From NCBI GenBank assembly GCA_023630585.1, contig CM042543.1, positions 18,913,260-18,977,259 of the forward strand: 64,000 bases of DNA, read 5' to 3'. Under the pieces are notes generated by a model. The model did not search any database. It saw only the letters and a list, made by a program, of their open reading frames with translations, and was not told where the DNA came from. Positions 14,167 to 27,000 of the stretch are shown here, piece by piece. The first letter of the stretch is position 1. Each line of letters opens with the position of its first letter. The position numbers were made by a program, and so were the translations under genes. This stretch comes from Cranoglanis bouderius. Its lineage: Eukaryota; Chordata; Actinopteri; Siluriformes; Cranoglanididae.

Positions 14167-15773
14167 CACTTTATTAGGAACACTTTACTAAAACTGTGTA
14201 GGACCTGCCTTTGCTCTCAAGTAAAAAAAATATTATATATTATAATTATGATATATATTGTCAATTCCTATTTGTTCTTGCTGAATTTACCTATATTAAG
14301 ACCAGGAATGAAATGAAGCCTAAGCCTAAGTGTGCATAAGAGTAACACACATCAGAGAGCGTCTACTCTTCACATCGTCAGATCTGCAGTACATGAGGAA
14401 ATCCAGAAGGTAGCATTAAAAGGAAATCTATTTTTTACAACCAAACAGTTAATTTTAATGAGAAGGATCATAAAAATGGTAGACGTATGTGGTACCTGAG
14501 GTTAAAGCGAACATGGCAAATGCAGGGTTTTGATAAATTCAGAATAGGAAACACCAAGATAGCGTTTGCCCGATCTAGCTCTTCATGTATACTTTGCAGC
14601 ACTGACTGCAAGCAATTCTACAGGATAGGACTTGGTCTTCAGTTTGTCTTACTGACAAATCCATAATTTATTTTATATAGAAGATAATTCTAAATGATAA
14701 ATAATACAGATCTTTTTGTTGTCAGGTAAACTGAGCCACTGGAGAGAAGGAGATAAAGGCATTAGGGGAAGTGATAAAGACGTTGCGCTTGTGACACGGC
14801 AGGATCCTGGGGTTTGTCTGGGTTAAAGGAGCTTGGGTTTCAATGGCACAACAGGCCCACTGGACCCACTGTAACCAAAGTAATGAAGGTAACCAAAAAA
14901 GATTAGAAAGGGCAAGGAGTTTCAGTGTCAGGATGCTCTTTTCGACAGAATTTCACTCCTTGACTTAAAGGTCTGTCTCCCTTAATGGCTTCTTTTGCTT
15001 GGCCTTTGCATGGCCAAACTCTAGATGATCCCTTTGTGATGTGGCACTTTGTGTACCATATTCTTAGCTCTTGCATTTGACAATTTCAAATCAGTTGTTG
15101 ACATAAAGGACACTGTAATAAATTAAATACGCATTATCACATATAACAACTCTATTTATCCCAAACATATCTGAATAACTAAACACAGAATTTGGGAATA
15201 AACCCAAAATATGTGTGAGGAGGTAATTTCACCTTGGCAGACCTAGGGGATAGCCCTGGCTCCACTCAGCATAGTTACAGCTTCTTTGAAGTAAGGAAAT
15301 GGTTGGGGATAGTGAAGACTCCTCAGTCAGCAGGCAACCGGTGGGTATTACATAGATGATCAGGACAGCACAGGACTCAGTTATCAGCACTCACAGGGCT
15401 GCTTCTTCAAACAGAAATCTGAGACTGTACATTACAGCGCTGTGTTTATGCTCCTCACCCGGCCTGACACGGCACACAAAACACCACATGTAGTGGACTA
15501 CAGATGCTGCGAGGCGACCGACAGGCGCTGGAGACAAATGAGTTTTCATCGGGCACTTTACTACTTCTCTAAAACGGGTCATTTCAGCACACCAGGACAC
15601 TTTTGCTTTATTTCTGTGTTTTTACTATAATGTATTTGGGTATTTGTGACACCCTCTAGCAAACCTCTTTAATACCACGTCCTAATGTGCTATGGCATGT
15701 ACATAAACAGAGTTATACTGTTTCAAATGATATACAAAGAGACCAGACGTTGCCTTGAAACTCTGAATATATA

Positions 15774-16430
15774 CAGTACCTAGCATAAATATTCACCCCT
15801 TGAACTTTCCCACATTTTGTAGTTACAACCCGAAAATTAAATGGATTTATGGATTGAATTGGGATTATATTTCATGAATCTACAAAAACAGTCCACAATA
15901 CTATGATGGGTGGTCAATATAGTTTGCAAAATTATTTATAAATAAAAAACATAAAAGTTGTGGTTGTATGAGTATTCATCCCCATTGCTGTGAAACTGGT
16001 CATTAGTTATAGTGCCACTGTTAATTAGTGCTATAGTGCACTAGATGCCATCAGAAGCCATATAATAATTCTGCAAGGCCTCGTGTGATCTCAATATAAA
16101 TACACTTCTTTCTGGAAGGAGTTGTTAGACAAAATAACTAACAAACTGCATCATGAAGACCATCAATACATGTCCAGGACAAGGTACTGTAAAAGTAGGA
16201 GGGCATTAGTCAGAGAAACAACCAAGAGGCCAAGAGTAACTCTGGAGTAACTTTGGAAAAATCCATATCTCAGATGGGAGAAGCTGTTCACAGGACAACC
16301 GTAATCTGGGCTTTATGGACGAGTGATGAGAGTTCTGTTCTAATGAGACCAAAATGTAAGTTTTTGGCCTAGGCAAAAAGCGCTATGTTTGGCCAACACT
16401 GCTCATCCAACACAACCTCCTATTGCATGC
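15774..16430 (+). mobile_element. Tc1-like element, 3' truncated
   Basis: The left TIR begins cagtacctagcataaatattc after TA (15772-15773), and an inner copy, gagtattcatccccat, lies near 15970. Transposase traces follow: a helix-turn-helix relic near 16200 and an ETKM-VFGLGKKRYVW-like block with an in-frame stop near 16350. The rest, including the second and third catalytic blocks and the right TIR, is missing. The right boundary is approximate. Confidence 0.75.
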
Positions 16431-16595
16431 ATGTACATCTACACGATTCTGCAGGTTGATTATTATGTGCATATTCATTCATCTGGTAAAGACCGTGTGC
16501 TATTGACTGCTAGGGGTGCTGTGAGGGATATTTTACAAACATGCCACCATTATTTTAGCTTCAGATTTTATTTGATAGCTTCAGTATAATTATCA

Positions 16596-16855
16596 TCTAG
16601 TACTCCCAAGTGGTGCAACAGATAAACATTTGTCCTCTTGTCTGGAGATTGCAAGTTCAAATCCCAAGTTTGAACAGGATTTTATTTGGGTTCGGTTGTG
16701 AAAGGTTGATCAAAAATAATAATAGAAATGATTACTGCCACTTTTCTCTCTTGGACTAACAGCCACAGATTGCAATGGCATCACTGGGATTCAAACTTGT
16801 GATCTCAATATGAGAGGGTGATGCTTTTCTGTTGCACTACTTGGGAGCACTAGAG
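16596..16855. mobile_element. inverted pair of tRNA-like SINE heads (palindromic element)
   Basis: Two arms face each other. The left arm starts tctagtactcccaagtggtg and the right arm, reversed, starts tctagtgctcccaagtagtg. Both continue with tgcaacaga and, some 40 bases on, a B-box-like agttcaaatccca (left) or agtttgaatccca (right). On the left arm tggtgcaacag (16611-16621) fits the A box TRGYNNARNNG, and agttcaaatcc (16654-16664) fits the B box, with 43-nt spacing as in tRNA genes. It could be two SINEs in opposite orientation or one MITE-like palindrome. Confidence 0.7.
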
Positions 16856-18224
16856 AGTTTAATTTACTTCTAGTTTATCTGTTTACTTCTAGTTTATCTT
16901 CCAAAGCATTTTGAAAAATCAGTGATCGAGGAAGTAATCCATATTTTCATGTTTATTAAACCCAGTACTGTATTTCATGTTTCACCAAGTGTAATAACTT
17001 GGTGACTGACAACAATAGGTTGTGTGAATCTACAGTCTAGGCTACAAAGCAATCAACCCCAGCCTCTACCATTCTGTGTATTTTACTTACCACTGGTAAG
17101 TACAAAAAAGTAACAAAAGTTAAAATAAATAATCCACTTTAAGCCATTTGTTAACACCAAATAAGATGATGTGGATGCCATAAATTGATCCTTATTTATG
17201 AAATTAAATCTTAAAACCCAACAATACTTCTGGTCCTTTTGACAGGGATTATACACACACAGAGCACTAAGGGAAATGGACCAAAGGCCATGGCAGGGAA
17301 GGATTAGAGGATCAGGGCAGCACAGCTAAACGCCATGCTGCTTTACTGGGGCAGATCAGCTTCCAAATCTAAGAGCTTTGAGCCCTGCTGTTTAAGGGCA
17401 GGTTGAGGGATGCTATCAGGAGGGCACTGAAGTTCAGGCAGCAGTCGGGGGTGGAAGCATGGAGACTCTGCTCTTGCCATCACCCACTCCACAAAAGGAA
17501 CCTGTCTGTTACAGCCCTTGTCAAAGGACCCCCCTTCCCACAGCAACATCACTTTCAAACATGCTCTGATCAGAGAGAAGCAAAAAGAGTTACAGTGAGA
17601 GCAAAAAGGGGTAATCACAGGTTTTTCCCAGCACTTGCCAGTTGGGCTTGGATGTGTTTGTGTACCAAACTGCTGTGGTTGACATAGTTAAGAACAGTCA
17701 GAACAGGCCGGCATTGGATCATACATTCAATGCTGGTTTACGTAGACACTCCCCATACCCACAACATGAATAACAGAAATAAGCAAGTTATCAAGTGTTG
17801 GCTAGAAGGATGAGTCTGACAGGACTCAAATTGCCTTTTTTGTCAAACGATAGAGCTATGATACCCAAAATCATATATTATTTGATAGTCCTATACTTCT
17901 TTCTTTATAAGTGAGCTGTTTTGAATTGGCATGCAACATGATCGACAGGCAAGTTTTTCTGGTGGTCCACATAAATTTCTTTGTTCCTGGTTACATGGCC
18001 TGGGGCACCACAGAGACCAGGGCTTTGTTTATATATTTTTTACTGATATTTCTTGGAACATAAGAATTGCGCGAACATGTGAATGCTTTTGTGAGAATTG
18101 CAAAGTTTTTAAGTATAATTAAGTAATAAGAAATCCATGTACAATGGATATAAAGTCTTTGCCTTTGAGATTTTATTTTGAATAATTGACCATTGATAAC
18201 TGACCATTTTGTTCAATCCATTTA

Positions 18225-19636
18225 CAATGGATTTAAAAAGTCTAAACACCCCCGTTAAAATGGCAGGTTTTTGTTATGTAATAAAAAAAAGTGAAACCAA
18301 GATAAATCATGTCAGAACGTTCTACATCCTCTATGTGAAATTACAACATACAAAAAATTAAGTGAAAAACAATCAGAAACATTTTAGGGAAAATGGGAAT
18401 AATTAAAAGTTACAATAGCCTTTTGCATTTGTGCACACCCTTTTATAACTGGGGATGTGGCTGTGTTCAAAATGAACCATTTACATTCGATCTCATGTTC
18501 AACGGTATCGATCAGGATAGGGGTATAAAAAAATTTCCAGATGTACCATGGATCACCTTGAAGGCCATCATCAACAAGTGGAGAAAATGACCACCAAGAA
18601 CAGGATGTCCCTCCAAAATTTATAAATGATCAAGACAAAAACTTACCAGGGAGGCTCCAAGAGACCTACGAAAATATCAAAGGAGCTGCAGGAACAAGTA
18701 TCGATTACTCTCTGCATGTGACAACAATCTCTCATATTCTTCACATGTCTGGGTTCTGGGGTAGGGTGGCCCTTTAGGGTAAAAGTAAGCCCTTTCTCAC
18801 AAAAAACACCCAAGCCCAACTAAATCACCCCAAACCATGTGGCAAAATGTGTTAAGGTCTGATGAGACCAATTCCAAAATGTATAATAATTCCATAATTC
18901 CAAAAGGTATGTTTGGTGCAAAAAAAAAAAACAACCACATCACCCAAAGAACAGCATACCCACTGTGCTGCATGGTGGTGGCAGCATCATGCTTTAGGGC
19001 TGGTTTTCTTCAGGTTTTATCAAGGTGGAGGGAATCATGAATAGCTACAAATACCAGTCGATTTTAGTGCAAAACCTTCAGTTGTCTGCTAGTAAGCTGT
19101 AGATGAAAAGGAATTTCACCTTTCAGCATGGCAATGACCCAAAACATGCAACCAAATCAACAAAGGAATGGCTTAATCAAAAGAAGATCAATGTTTTTGA
19201 ATGACTTAGCCAGAGCCCAGACCTGAATCCAACTAAAAATCTGTGGAGTGACCTGAAGCAAGCTGTGCACAGGAGATGCCCAATTTGATGGATCTAGAAT
19301 GTTTTTGCAAGAAAGAGTGGGAAAATATTGTCAAGATGTGCCATGCTGACAGACTCTTACCCAAAAAGACTGAGTGTTGTAATAAAATCAAAAGGTGCTT
19401 CAAAAAGTATTAGTTTAGGGGTGTGCACAATTATGCAACTAGGTTATTGTAAGCTTTTTATTTTTCCTTTTTCCCCTAAAAAAAAGTTTCTGATTGTTTT
19501 TCACTTAAGTTTTATACGTTGTAATTTCACACTGAAGGTGGAAAATGTTCTGACATGATTTGTATTGGTTAAATTTTTTTTACATCACAAAAACCTGCCA
19601 TTTTAACAGGGGTGTCTAGACTTTTTATATCCATTG
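18225..19636 (+). mobile_element. Tc1-like transposon, canonical ends with TA
   Basis: The ends read TA-caatggatttaaaaagtcta at the left and the inverse at the right (19636, then TA). The TIRs match over about 180 bp and include aaaatggcaggtttttgt and a block around atcatgtcagaac. The element is 1.41 kb. Unusually, the flanks outside the canonical ends (18161-18224 and 19637-19689) are also inverted repeats of each other. The transposase remnant is on the plus strand. Confidence 0.9.
18550..19420 (+). pseudogene. Tc1 transposase pseudogene
   Basis: Heavily decayed plus-strand remnant. Recognisable pieces are a first-catalytic-block relic RSDETNSK (Asp kept), YVWCKKKKQPHHPKNS then a GGGSIML relic, FTFQHGNDPKHATKS with Gly in place of the second catalytic Asp, and SQSPDLNPTKNLWSDLKQ with the third block Ile-Glu changed to Thr-Lys. 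Two of the three catalytic acids are therefore lost, and there are many stops and frameshifts. Confidence 0.88.
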
Positions 19637-19781
19637 TAAATGGATTGAACAAAATGGTCAAAATTATTAAAAACAAAAATCTCAAAGGCTGTCCATTCAA
19701 CCTGCTAAAGATCAAGATTGCTAAAACATCAATGCCAGGCAGATGGCAATGACTGCAAGATCACCTGAGAATTAAATTTTG

Positions 19782-21130
19782 TCAAAGGTTGTGGACCAGT
19801 GCCTCTTGTACCAGTGGACTGTCTGACCACAACTGGCAATGTGTTGACTTGGATTTGGTGAAGAGGTCCACCTGCATCTCATTGGTCCTATCAAATGCCA
19901 CTCCTCTGGGTATACAGACCATCTCAATAGTGCATCCACTGCGCTGTTGCTCCAGCAATGGAGCTGCCCTCACTGATGCTAACTGTGGATAGACCCACTT
20001 GAGGTGAATCCCTGCAAGGTGGAGAGACCCGCTAAATCTCATGTTGCCCTGATGTTTGATGTAGCTGACAACCACAGTGTTGTCTAAGTGAACCAACATG
20101 CATTGACTTTCACATCAGATTGTTTTCTGTTAACACATGTCTTAAAGATGATTATTTTGGACGTTTGTAGAACCAAGCACAACAGCACCACCAGTGGCTG
20201 TAAGAAAAACACAAAGAAAGGTATGAAATGATGCTGAGCCCTAATGAGCCCAGGGCAATACATTCACACTGCGTCAGAGACACTCATGTCAGGTGATTAC
20301 ACAGAGTGAACCACCCCCTAGATTTCGTATGCATTAGGGCTACATTTATTTTTTTCGGTGGTGCATCCATAACGTAATCAGCTGTTCTTTTTTCTCCCAA
20401 AATGCATTTGGAGGAGAAACTAAAATGTGATAGTCAAAGCACACATTGTCCAATCAAAGTACAATTTGACTGAAACTTAGCATGAACCAAGTAAAGCATT
20501 ACGGGCTTGAAACACTAAAAAAAATTACAAATCACTAATAGCTGCCTAACTGCCTGTAAGTCTATATCTGTGGGAGTGCCCCAGACCCAATATTCATATT
20601 ATGCCATCAATGACACCTTGTGATATACTGCATTGTTCTAACTTAAGTTTTGTTGTCTAGCTACTGGCTATCAGGGCAGACAAGGCCACTTGCATACATA
20701 CACATGTGGTGTTAGAGAGAGGCAGAAGGGTAGGGCTTTGAATTTGAATGCCAGTCTTTCAAGGGTTCTTGGTGTGATGGGAACATGAAAATAAGCATTG
20801 GGCAGGTCCACCAACATGAATCAGTCCTGCAGCTGAACAGCTTCAACAACATCTCTCAACCTTAGCATACAAGAAGGGAGTAGGTTTAACCCCCTTACCT
20901 CTACAATTAGACCAAACTGCCATCATTCTTATGAACAAAGAGGTAAGTGTAGTAGAATCCATTGTTTTAATCTTTTGATTGTGTCACTGTCCAACAGAAA
21001 AACAACTTTTGGTCAGAGCAATAATTTTGTTAGAAACTGATATGGACAAGGCTCTGTGCACCAAAAAGTTTTAAAGGCCAGCGGCAGAACTGAAGTTTAT
21101 ATCCCTGTACATTGTCATGAGGATCCACTT
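19782..21130 (-). pseudogene. DIRS-like retrotransposon RT/RNase H remnant
   Basis: Minus-strand pieces occur in the expected order. QGYKLQFCRWPLKLFG at about 21110-21060 resembles the region before the DIRS reverse transcriptase. YYTYLFVHKNDGSL near 20950-20910 matches the YSRYFVVPKKDGGLR-type start. LVDLPNAYFHVPITP near 20810-20760 and ALPFCLSLTPHVY near 20720-20690 are reverse transcriptase core motifs. RNase H follows at 20100-19782 with HLDNTVVVSYIKHQG and MQVDLFTKSKSTHCQLW. The YxDD region is missing, with about 530 bp of unrecognised DNA in its place, and several stops are present. A Gypsy-like origin is the alternative, but the motif wording and order favour DIRS. No tyrosine recombinase was found. 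Confidence 0.75.
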
Positions 21131-24008
21131 ACTGTATCTGATGTATTCGCTGCCCAGTGGGTGATGTACTCAGCCATAAAGTGCCTTTGTCACTGTTGAA
21201 AATCTGAACTGGGGTATGGTGACTTCAAAGTGCTGTTCAGATGGTCCATTTGCCTTTCCAGGGCTTCTTCTGGGGCAGGCTCATAGAGCAGCCCTGGCAG
21301 ATTTTGATCTGATCTGCACACGTCTGGCAGAGCAGACTGATGCTGCATATAAACCAGGCTGCTGAGAGTTGCCCCATATCCTGGCTTAAGTGTCTCAGCA
21401 CCCTTACAGAGGGATTGGCTAATTCAGATTGGAGGAACACTAGTAGTAAGATGAGGTCAGCTGAGATCATCACCGGGGTCTCTCTACCCACAATCAATGC
21501 CACTGCATCCGTAAGGCCACCAACATTGAGGATGACCCTACCCACCCCTCTCATGGACTCTTCACCCTTTTTGCCATCTGGCAGAATGTTCTGGAACATC
21601 AGTGCCACCACCACCAAACTCCACAACAACACAAGGACGGCCAAGTGATCTGTAACAGATGAGCTCCATAGAATAGCTTTTATATCATATTGGAGGCATG
21701 ACACAACTAGGTGACTAAGCCTTGATAACAGAGTTTGAAAAACAAAACAGCAACAGAAAATTATACGATACCAACACACACAAAATCATTTTTGTTCGAA
21801 CAACCTAGAAAACAGAGGAAACAATGGCTCAAGCTATAAAGGGTCATGACAAGCATTACAAAAGTGAAAGCTAGCAAGGCAAGGGGGCAGGACTAGACAG
21901 AGATGTTTGAGCCTGTGGGAGGGTCTAAGGGTGCGTTTGGGGTGGAGTAAAGTTGTGTAACCAGATCTCCACATAAAGAACAATCTGGACTTCTTCCTGG
22001 TCTCTAATGAGAGTGGCAGTGAAGCCGGCAGGCTGATCAGAGTCAGATGGGGTTTCCCAAGCACACTGCCCCCCGCTGAAAGTGCCGCCCGACACCCTCT
22101 GTTACCTCCAAGTGAGCTGAGACCAGCCCATGAACCATGTAACTAGGTGGTTTCCAGGTTAATGAAAAGCTGTAACTCCAGTCCCACTGTCTCCCTGAAA
22201 GGCTAACTATATACAAACACCACCAATGCACTCCACCCCAGTAGCAAATAATGCACCTTCAAAAAAATTTTTTAATTAAGCCTTCTTGAATAGTGGTTAA
22301 TTACATTTACTACACTGACAACCTGCAGAAAATTCCTTTTTTACACTGTGACTCATATATGTCACTGAGCAAATCACTGAGCAGCTTTAGGTGGGTGTGG
22401 ATGTGCAACAACCCCCGCCCTTTCCTCTCCCTGGCTCCAGTGCCCTCATTTGGACAGGGCAAATATGTATTCTAGAGTATACATTTTGTCAGGTTCCCCT
22501 CTAAAAAAAACCCTTTGATTCCACCAAAGCAGCTTTTTGAATGGAGAAAAAAATGTTCACTCCAGTTGGCATCCAATTTGGAGCAGTGAACATTAAAGCA
22601 GCAGCCAGGTACTAATAAGAGACATTCCTGCAACTAGCGTCAGAAAGGAGGTGTATTGGGTACAACTCCCTCAATGGCTCCAAGACCTGCGCTAATAGAT
22701 TTCAGCTCTACTCACCCTCCCAATTAGCCTTCTAGCATGCTTTAGGAGAAAAAGTTGGTGGGGAGAAAACAGAAAAAGGGAAAAGAGCAACTAACAAATA
22801 ACTACTGAAAATGTAAACCATCCATTTCTTGCATAGGCTTGAGGTCATGGCTTCACAAAAAATTATGCATTTTTATATTCTAAAACCACTCAGTTACGTA
22901 GAAAAACAGTTTGCCATTTGATTAGACTTGAACTTGAAAAAAATCTGACAGCACAAAGTGTCAGACAAGTCACATACATAGAGACAAACGCTGCTACATG
23001 TCTCTCTCTTTCATATATACCTCAAATAGATAATGCAGACATGCCTTAGTGGGGCTTTTCCCACTTTTACTGAGGAGCACTACAAAGAAAATAGAGTGTG
23101 CACTTTTAACCCTGACCCCGCATGAGAGAGAGTGGCCTAACCATGGCAAAACCTTCAACTAGAGACCTTAAATCACCCTACAGGATTCTGGAGTATCACA
23201 TATCAATTTGTATGAACCCATGTACTTTAATCTACTTTGTGTAGATTTGTGTAAAATACTTTGTGTAGAATGTACTTTAAAAAGTTTAATCTACTTTTGC
23301 CTTGTTTTTGTTGTGGCTTCTTCAGCAAAATTATCTCATTTCTTTCCATTCAAAATGTCCAGATTTATATACTGCAAATGACTGCAGCAAAGGGTAAATG
23401 TATGTGCACATCCATATGTGTGCACAAATATACGTGTGTGTGTGCGGGCGTGTAAGCATGTTAGCAGGACAGCCAGGGTCTTGGCAGGGCACACAGAGGC
23501 CATAAAGGTTTAGGAGTGGCCCACGACCTGTTTACTACCCACTGAGTAGCTTTGGTGTGAGGGCCCCGATCACCTTCCTTCCTCACCTTCCAATCTCACT
23601 CATATAACACAGGGGAAGAAAATGAATTCAAGAGCTTCAACATTTGCCATGCACCAATCAAGACTCATTCTTTTTTATGTTCCTTTTGGTTTTACAACTA
23701 TAGGCCTAGAACAAGGGATAGAGTTCAAAGGAATAATGAGGTAAAAGTGTGAGTGATTTGCGAACATTAAAAAGTATTACACATTTTGGGCATGGGTAAA
23801 TGATGCATTTCATTTTTCCAAAATGATTTAGAATCTTGGCTCTAGTGTCCATATGCAGGCCTGTCCAGCCCATATTTGGAAAACACAGAGGAACAAAGAT
23901 ATGTATTAAAAGCATTCAGAAATTTAGGCCTGTCTAGCTTCTGCAATCCAATGAAGGATTAATGTGTATAAGTTATTTATGGGGAAATCATTATGCATTT
24001 TCTGCTAC

Positions 24009-24057
24009 CTGGTCTTCACGACATCCAGCGGGTGCATCAGACATATCTCCACCAGAC
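24009..24057 (-). CDS. slc25a21: slc25a21 exon 2, carries the carrier signature
   Basis: This is a 49-nt internal coding exon on the minus strand. The acceptor is ttttctctttag (AG at 24059-24058), with a pyrimidine tract and a plausible branch site (tctaat) just upstream. The donor is gtagca starting at 24008, weaker than that of exon 3. It starts with GT, completing a split Gly codon, and encodes LVEICLMHPLDVVKT, ending in AG| of an Arg codon. The peptide equals human SLC25A21 at this position. PLDVVKTR fits the SLC25 motif P-x-[DE]-x-x-[KR]-x-[KR] at the end of transmembrane helix 1 of repeat 1, where Pro kinks the helix and the charged pair forms the matrix gate. Joining to the exon at 5482-5565 keeps the frame. 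The short length explains why open reading frame scans miss it. Confidence 0.95.
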
Positions 24058-27000
24058 CTAAAGAGAAAATAAACAATTAGATTACTCTCTTTAATGTCCA
24101 GGCATAAAAAATGCAAGTTGTTTTGTAATGTAATTTTTATTCATTTTAACTCCTCAGATTATGTCAAACCATCACATTTCTAAAACACGCAGATCCTAGA
24201 GGAACCTCAGTAGAAACTTCATGCCATGAAAAATAAATGTTCTAATGTGGAAAACTTTAATCTGCAAATATTTAACCGCATAAAAATTAGGAGAAACCAA
24301 GATCCATACATTTATAAATACAAAGAGTCAGATTTCTGTAAACCATATGTCCATGTGTTGAGTATGCGTATGTTCGCCTGCCATGATTATACAGAGGGGA
24401 TTCCCTCAAAATGCCTCTGCAATAGTTCCTCAACCACACTTCTGACAGGAACCACTTGGCAAAACCACTGCCTTCATCACTTACATTGTGTTTTTGTCCT
24501 ATTAACACGTCACTGGACAACCATGTGGTGAGGCCCTTGGCAAAAATCAATCACATAAAGAGCTGTGGCAAATGGTCTGGAATGGTTGCTTGCTTGGCTC
24601 ACAGGCCATTATGATCATGCATTTCTTCTACAGTCTGACATATATCTGACTTGTTGATTATAGTCAATGCAATCAAGTCAGATGATCCTCTAATTGGCAA
24701 TTCATACAAATACTGCGCAGTTCACAAATAACTGGACAGTAACATTTTTGAGGTATTATCTCAATACTCCAGCACATTAGACTTGAAAATGTCAATTCAG
24801 TTAGCCTAAAGTGGAGAAAAGCAGCTTTTTATAGATGCATACATCCATAGATACAAATACATCCATAAAGAGGTACCAGTGAAGGTATTTTCTTAGAGGG
24901 TCATCCTACTTTTCTATATAACCAAAATGATGAGTATCTTTCATCAGATTTAAACTTGAGAGCTGAATGCCTAAACATGTTTAAATACACTTCCACAATC
25001 AATAATTAAAAAAAAAAAAAAAAAAGACTTCTTCTACAATGCTTTTTATAGGGGACATTGGGGAAAAGGTTTTCCTTTTGGTTCCATACAGATAATCAAG
25101 TTAAGTTAAAGTCAAGTCAAGTTAAAAGGATATTCCAGCATCAGATTAGCACATATTATGTTATTTGTCAATAGTATTCTATAGTGCAGCATTGCAACAT
25201 TTATTAGACCTTGTTTTGTTTATTTGTTGTGTTATTTTTGCTATTACATCAATGGTGTATCACTGCAATACCCAGTATACTTTACCGTAACACCTTCAAA
25301 CATTTGGAATCCTTTAGTGGTGAGCAATCCTTAGTGTTACAACACATGTGACTAAGAACTAGTAGTAAATTGTAGCTTAGGAGGCAAGATTGATCTGAAC
25401 ACTGGAATAGATTTTTTCTCTTAGAAAAGACAACAGTTAATTTAAAGAATGCCTGCAGAGTGCAGCATAGCCTGTGTGATAAATACAAATAGGTAAAAGT
25501 TGAAGATTATTTTTCAATATTCAAGATTTTTCAACATTTCTCTAAACATTTGTACAACTTCACAAAAGGAAATATAAAAGAAGTAAAAACATATTCAGTG
25601 TTCCATTAGCACTTCAGAATGGTGGACTATGGAATTATTGGGATTTCCAATGATATTATAAAGAAAACTGTAATTCCATCTATTATCCAACGGATGCAGG
25701 TGGCAAGTTGCATTGGCCCCAAGGGAAGTGAAGTTGAGCTGAGATAAGTTAAAAGAACTTGTTGATTTTTGCTCTAGGCAATAACCATTAAAAAATGCAT
25801 TGCAATCCAAATGTTAATTATGCACTCTAGTTTTTTTGTCAAGACCTGTTTATTATTACATGCTTTGTAGTTGGTTTTATAGTCTGGTGAGATTTGAATT
25901 TGACATCTGATTGCATCGCTGCTAAAAAACTGCTGAACTTCAATATACAGGATTCAGACATAGATGTCAAAGACCTAGGGATAGGGTTTAATGTCCCCAT
26001 GAAATGTGGGTGGGGGAAATGTATAATAAGAGCTGAGATTCACATATGCTGCAGAATAAAAAATAATCTTAAAAATCTGCTTGTGCTTTAATCTTACATT
26101 GTATTATCTTGTATAATTTTATATGATATTGTAAATATTGTTATAAACACTGTTGAGGTACAAATGTAAAACAGCAAAATCGTCAAAGTCCAATTCACTG
26201 TATTTCTGTTCAGCACTGTATAAATCAGCATGTAGAGAAGCTATAGTAATCTATGAATAAATTATGCCGCATCAGCATTCCAGAGCATCAGGACTATAGC
26301 GGTGACAGGACTCAGGTTGGACAGTTTAACACATGGTAAATAATGCTGATTTCACACTGTGAAAGCCTACTCTTGGCTCTGTGTTTACAGCAGCTACCAG
26401 ACAGATCAAGTTCCACTGAATGAAAACGCAACAATGCTTGAAACTCTATCTGGGTTGGCTTCTTGCTATGTAAACAGGCAAGGACTAGTTTCAATGCCTG
26501 CTTTGCACCAAACACTTCATGACAGTAAGGAATTGTAAAAGGTTTTGTTGTTGTTGTTGCTGTTATTTTTTGCTTGAAATATGCTCACAGCTTGGCTAAC
26601 TAGCAGCACCATAATCAGAGGTGTGATTGTTTAAACAGTGGAAGAAGATAAGTGAGATCCGTAGAGTTAAGAGGTTAAGAGACTCAAAGAGATTATGGAA
26701 CACAGGGACTCTTTCTCAGTTTAGACTCTAAAATCGGATTCTCACTGCCACACTGCTATTGACTTTAATGGCTTCTCTCACAGATTTCGCCATGTGTACA
26801 CAGCTGTTCAGCAATACGGCACTCATTCTAATTTGCTCTATTAAATATATTGTCCATAAACAAGACACTGTCTCCTTAGGGGTTTTCCAGGAAGGTAATT
26901 ATCAGGAGAAATACCAGAGTGAAATAACAGTTCACTGTTGATTCTTAATCCTGGGCATTTCCAGCTAATATTAGCACATTGTCATAAGTATTATCCAGAA

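Noticed and set aside
16596..16664. Functional tRNA gene
   Set aside because: A and B boxes match, but the acceptor stem does not pair and a second inverted copy follows. This is a SINE-type sequence.
21237..21779. 180-aa minus-strand open frame upstream of the DIRS remnant
   Set aside because: It could be part of the same element (gag side), but no motif could be recognised, so it is not annotated separately.
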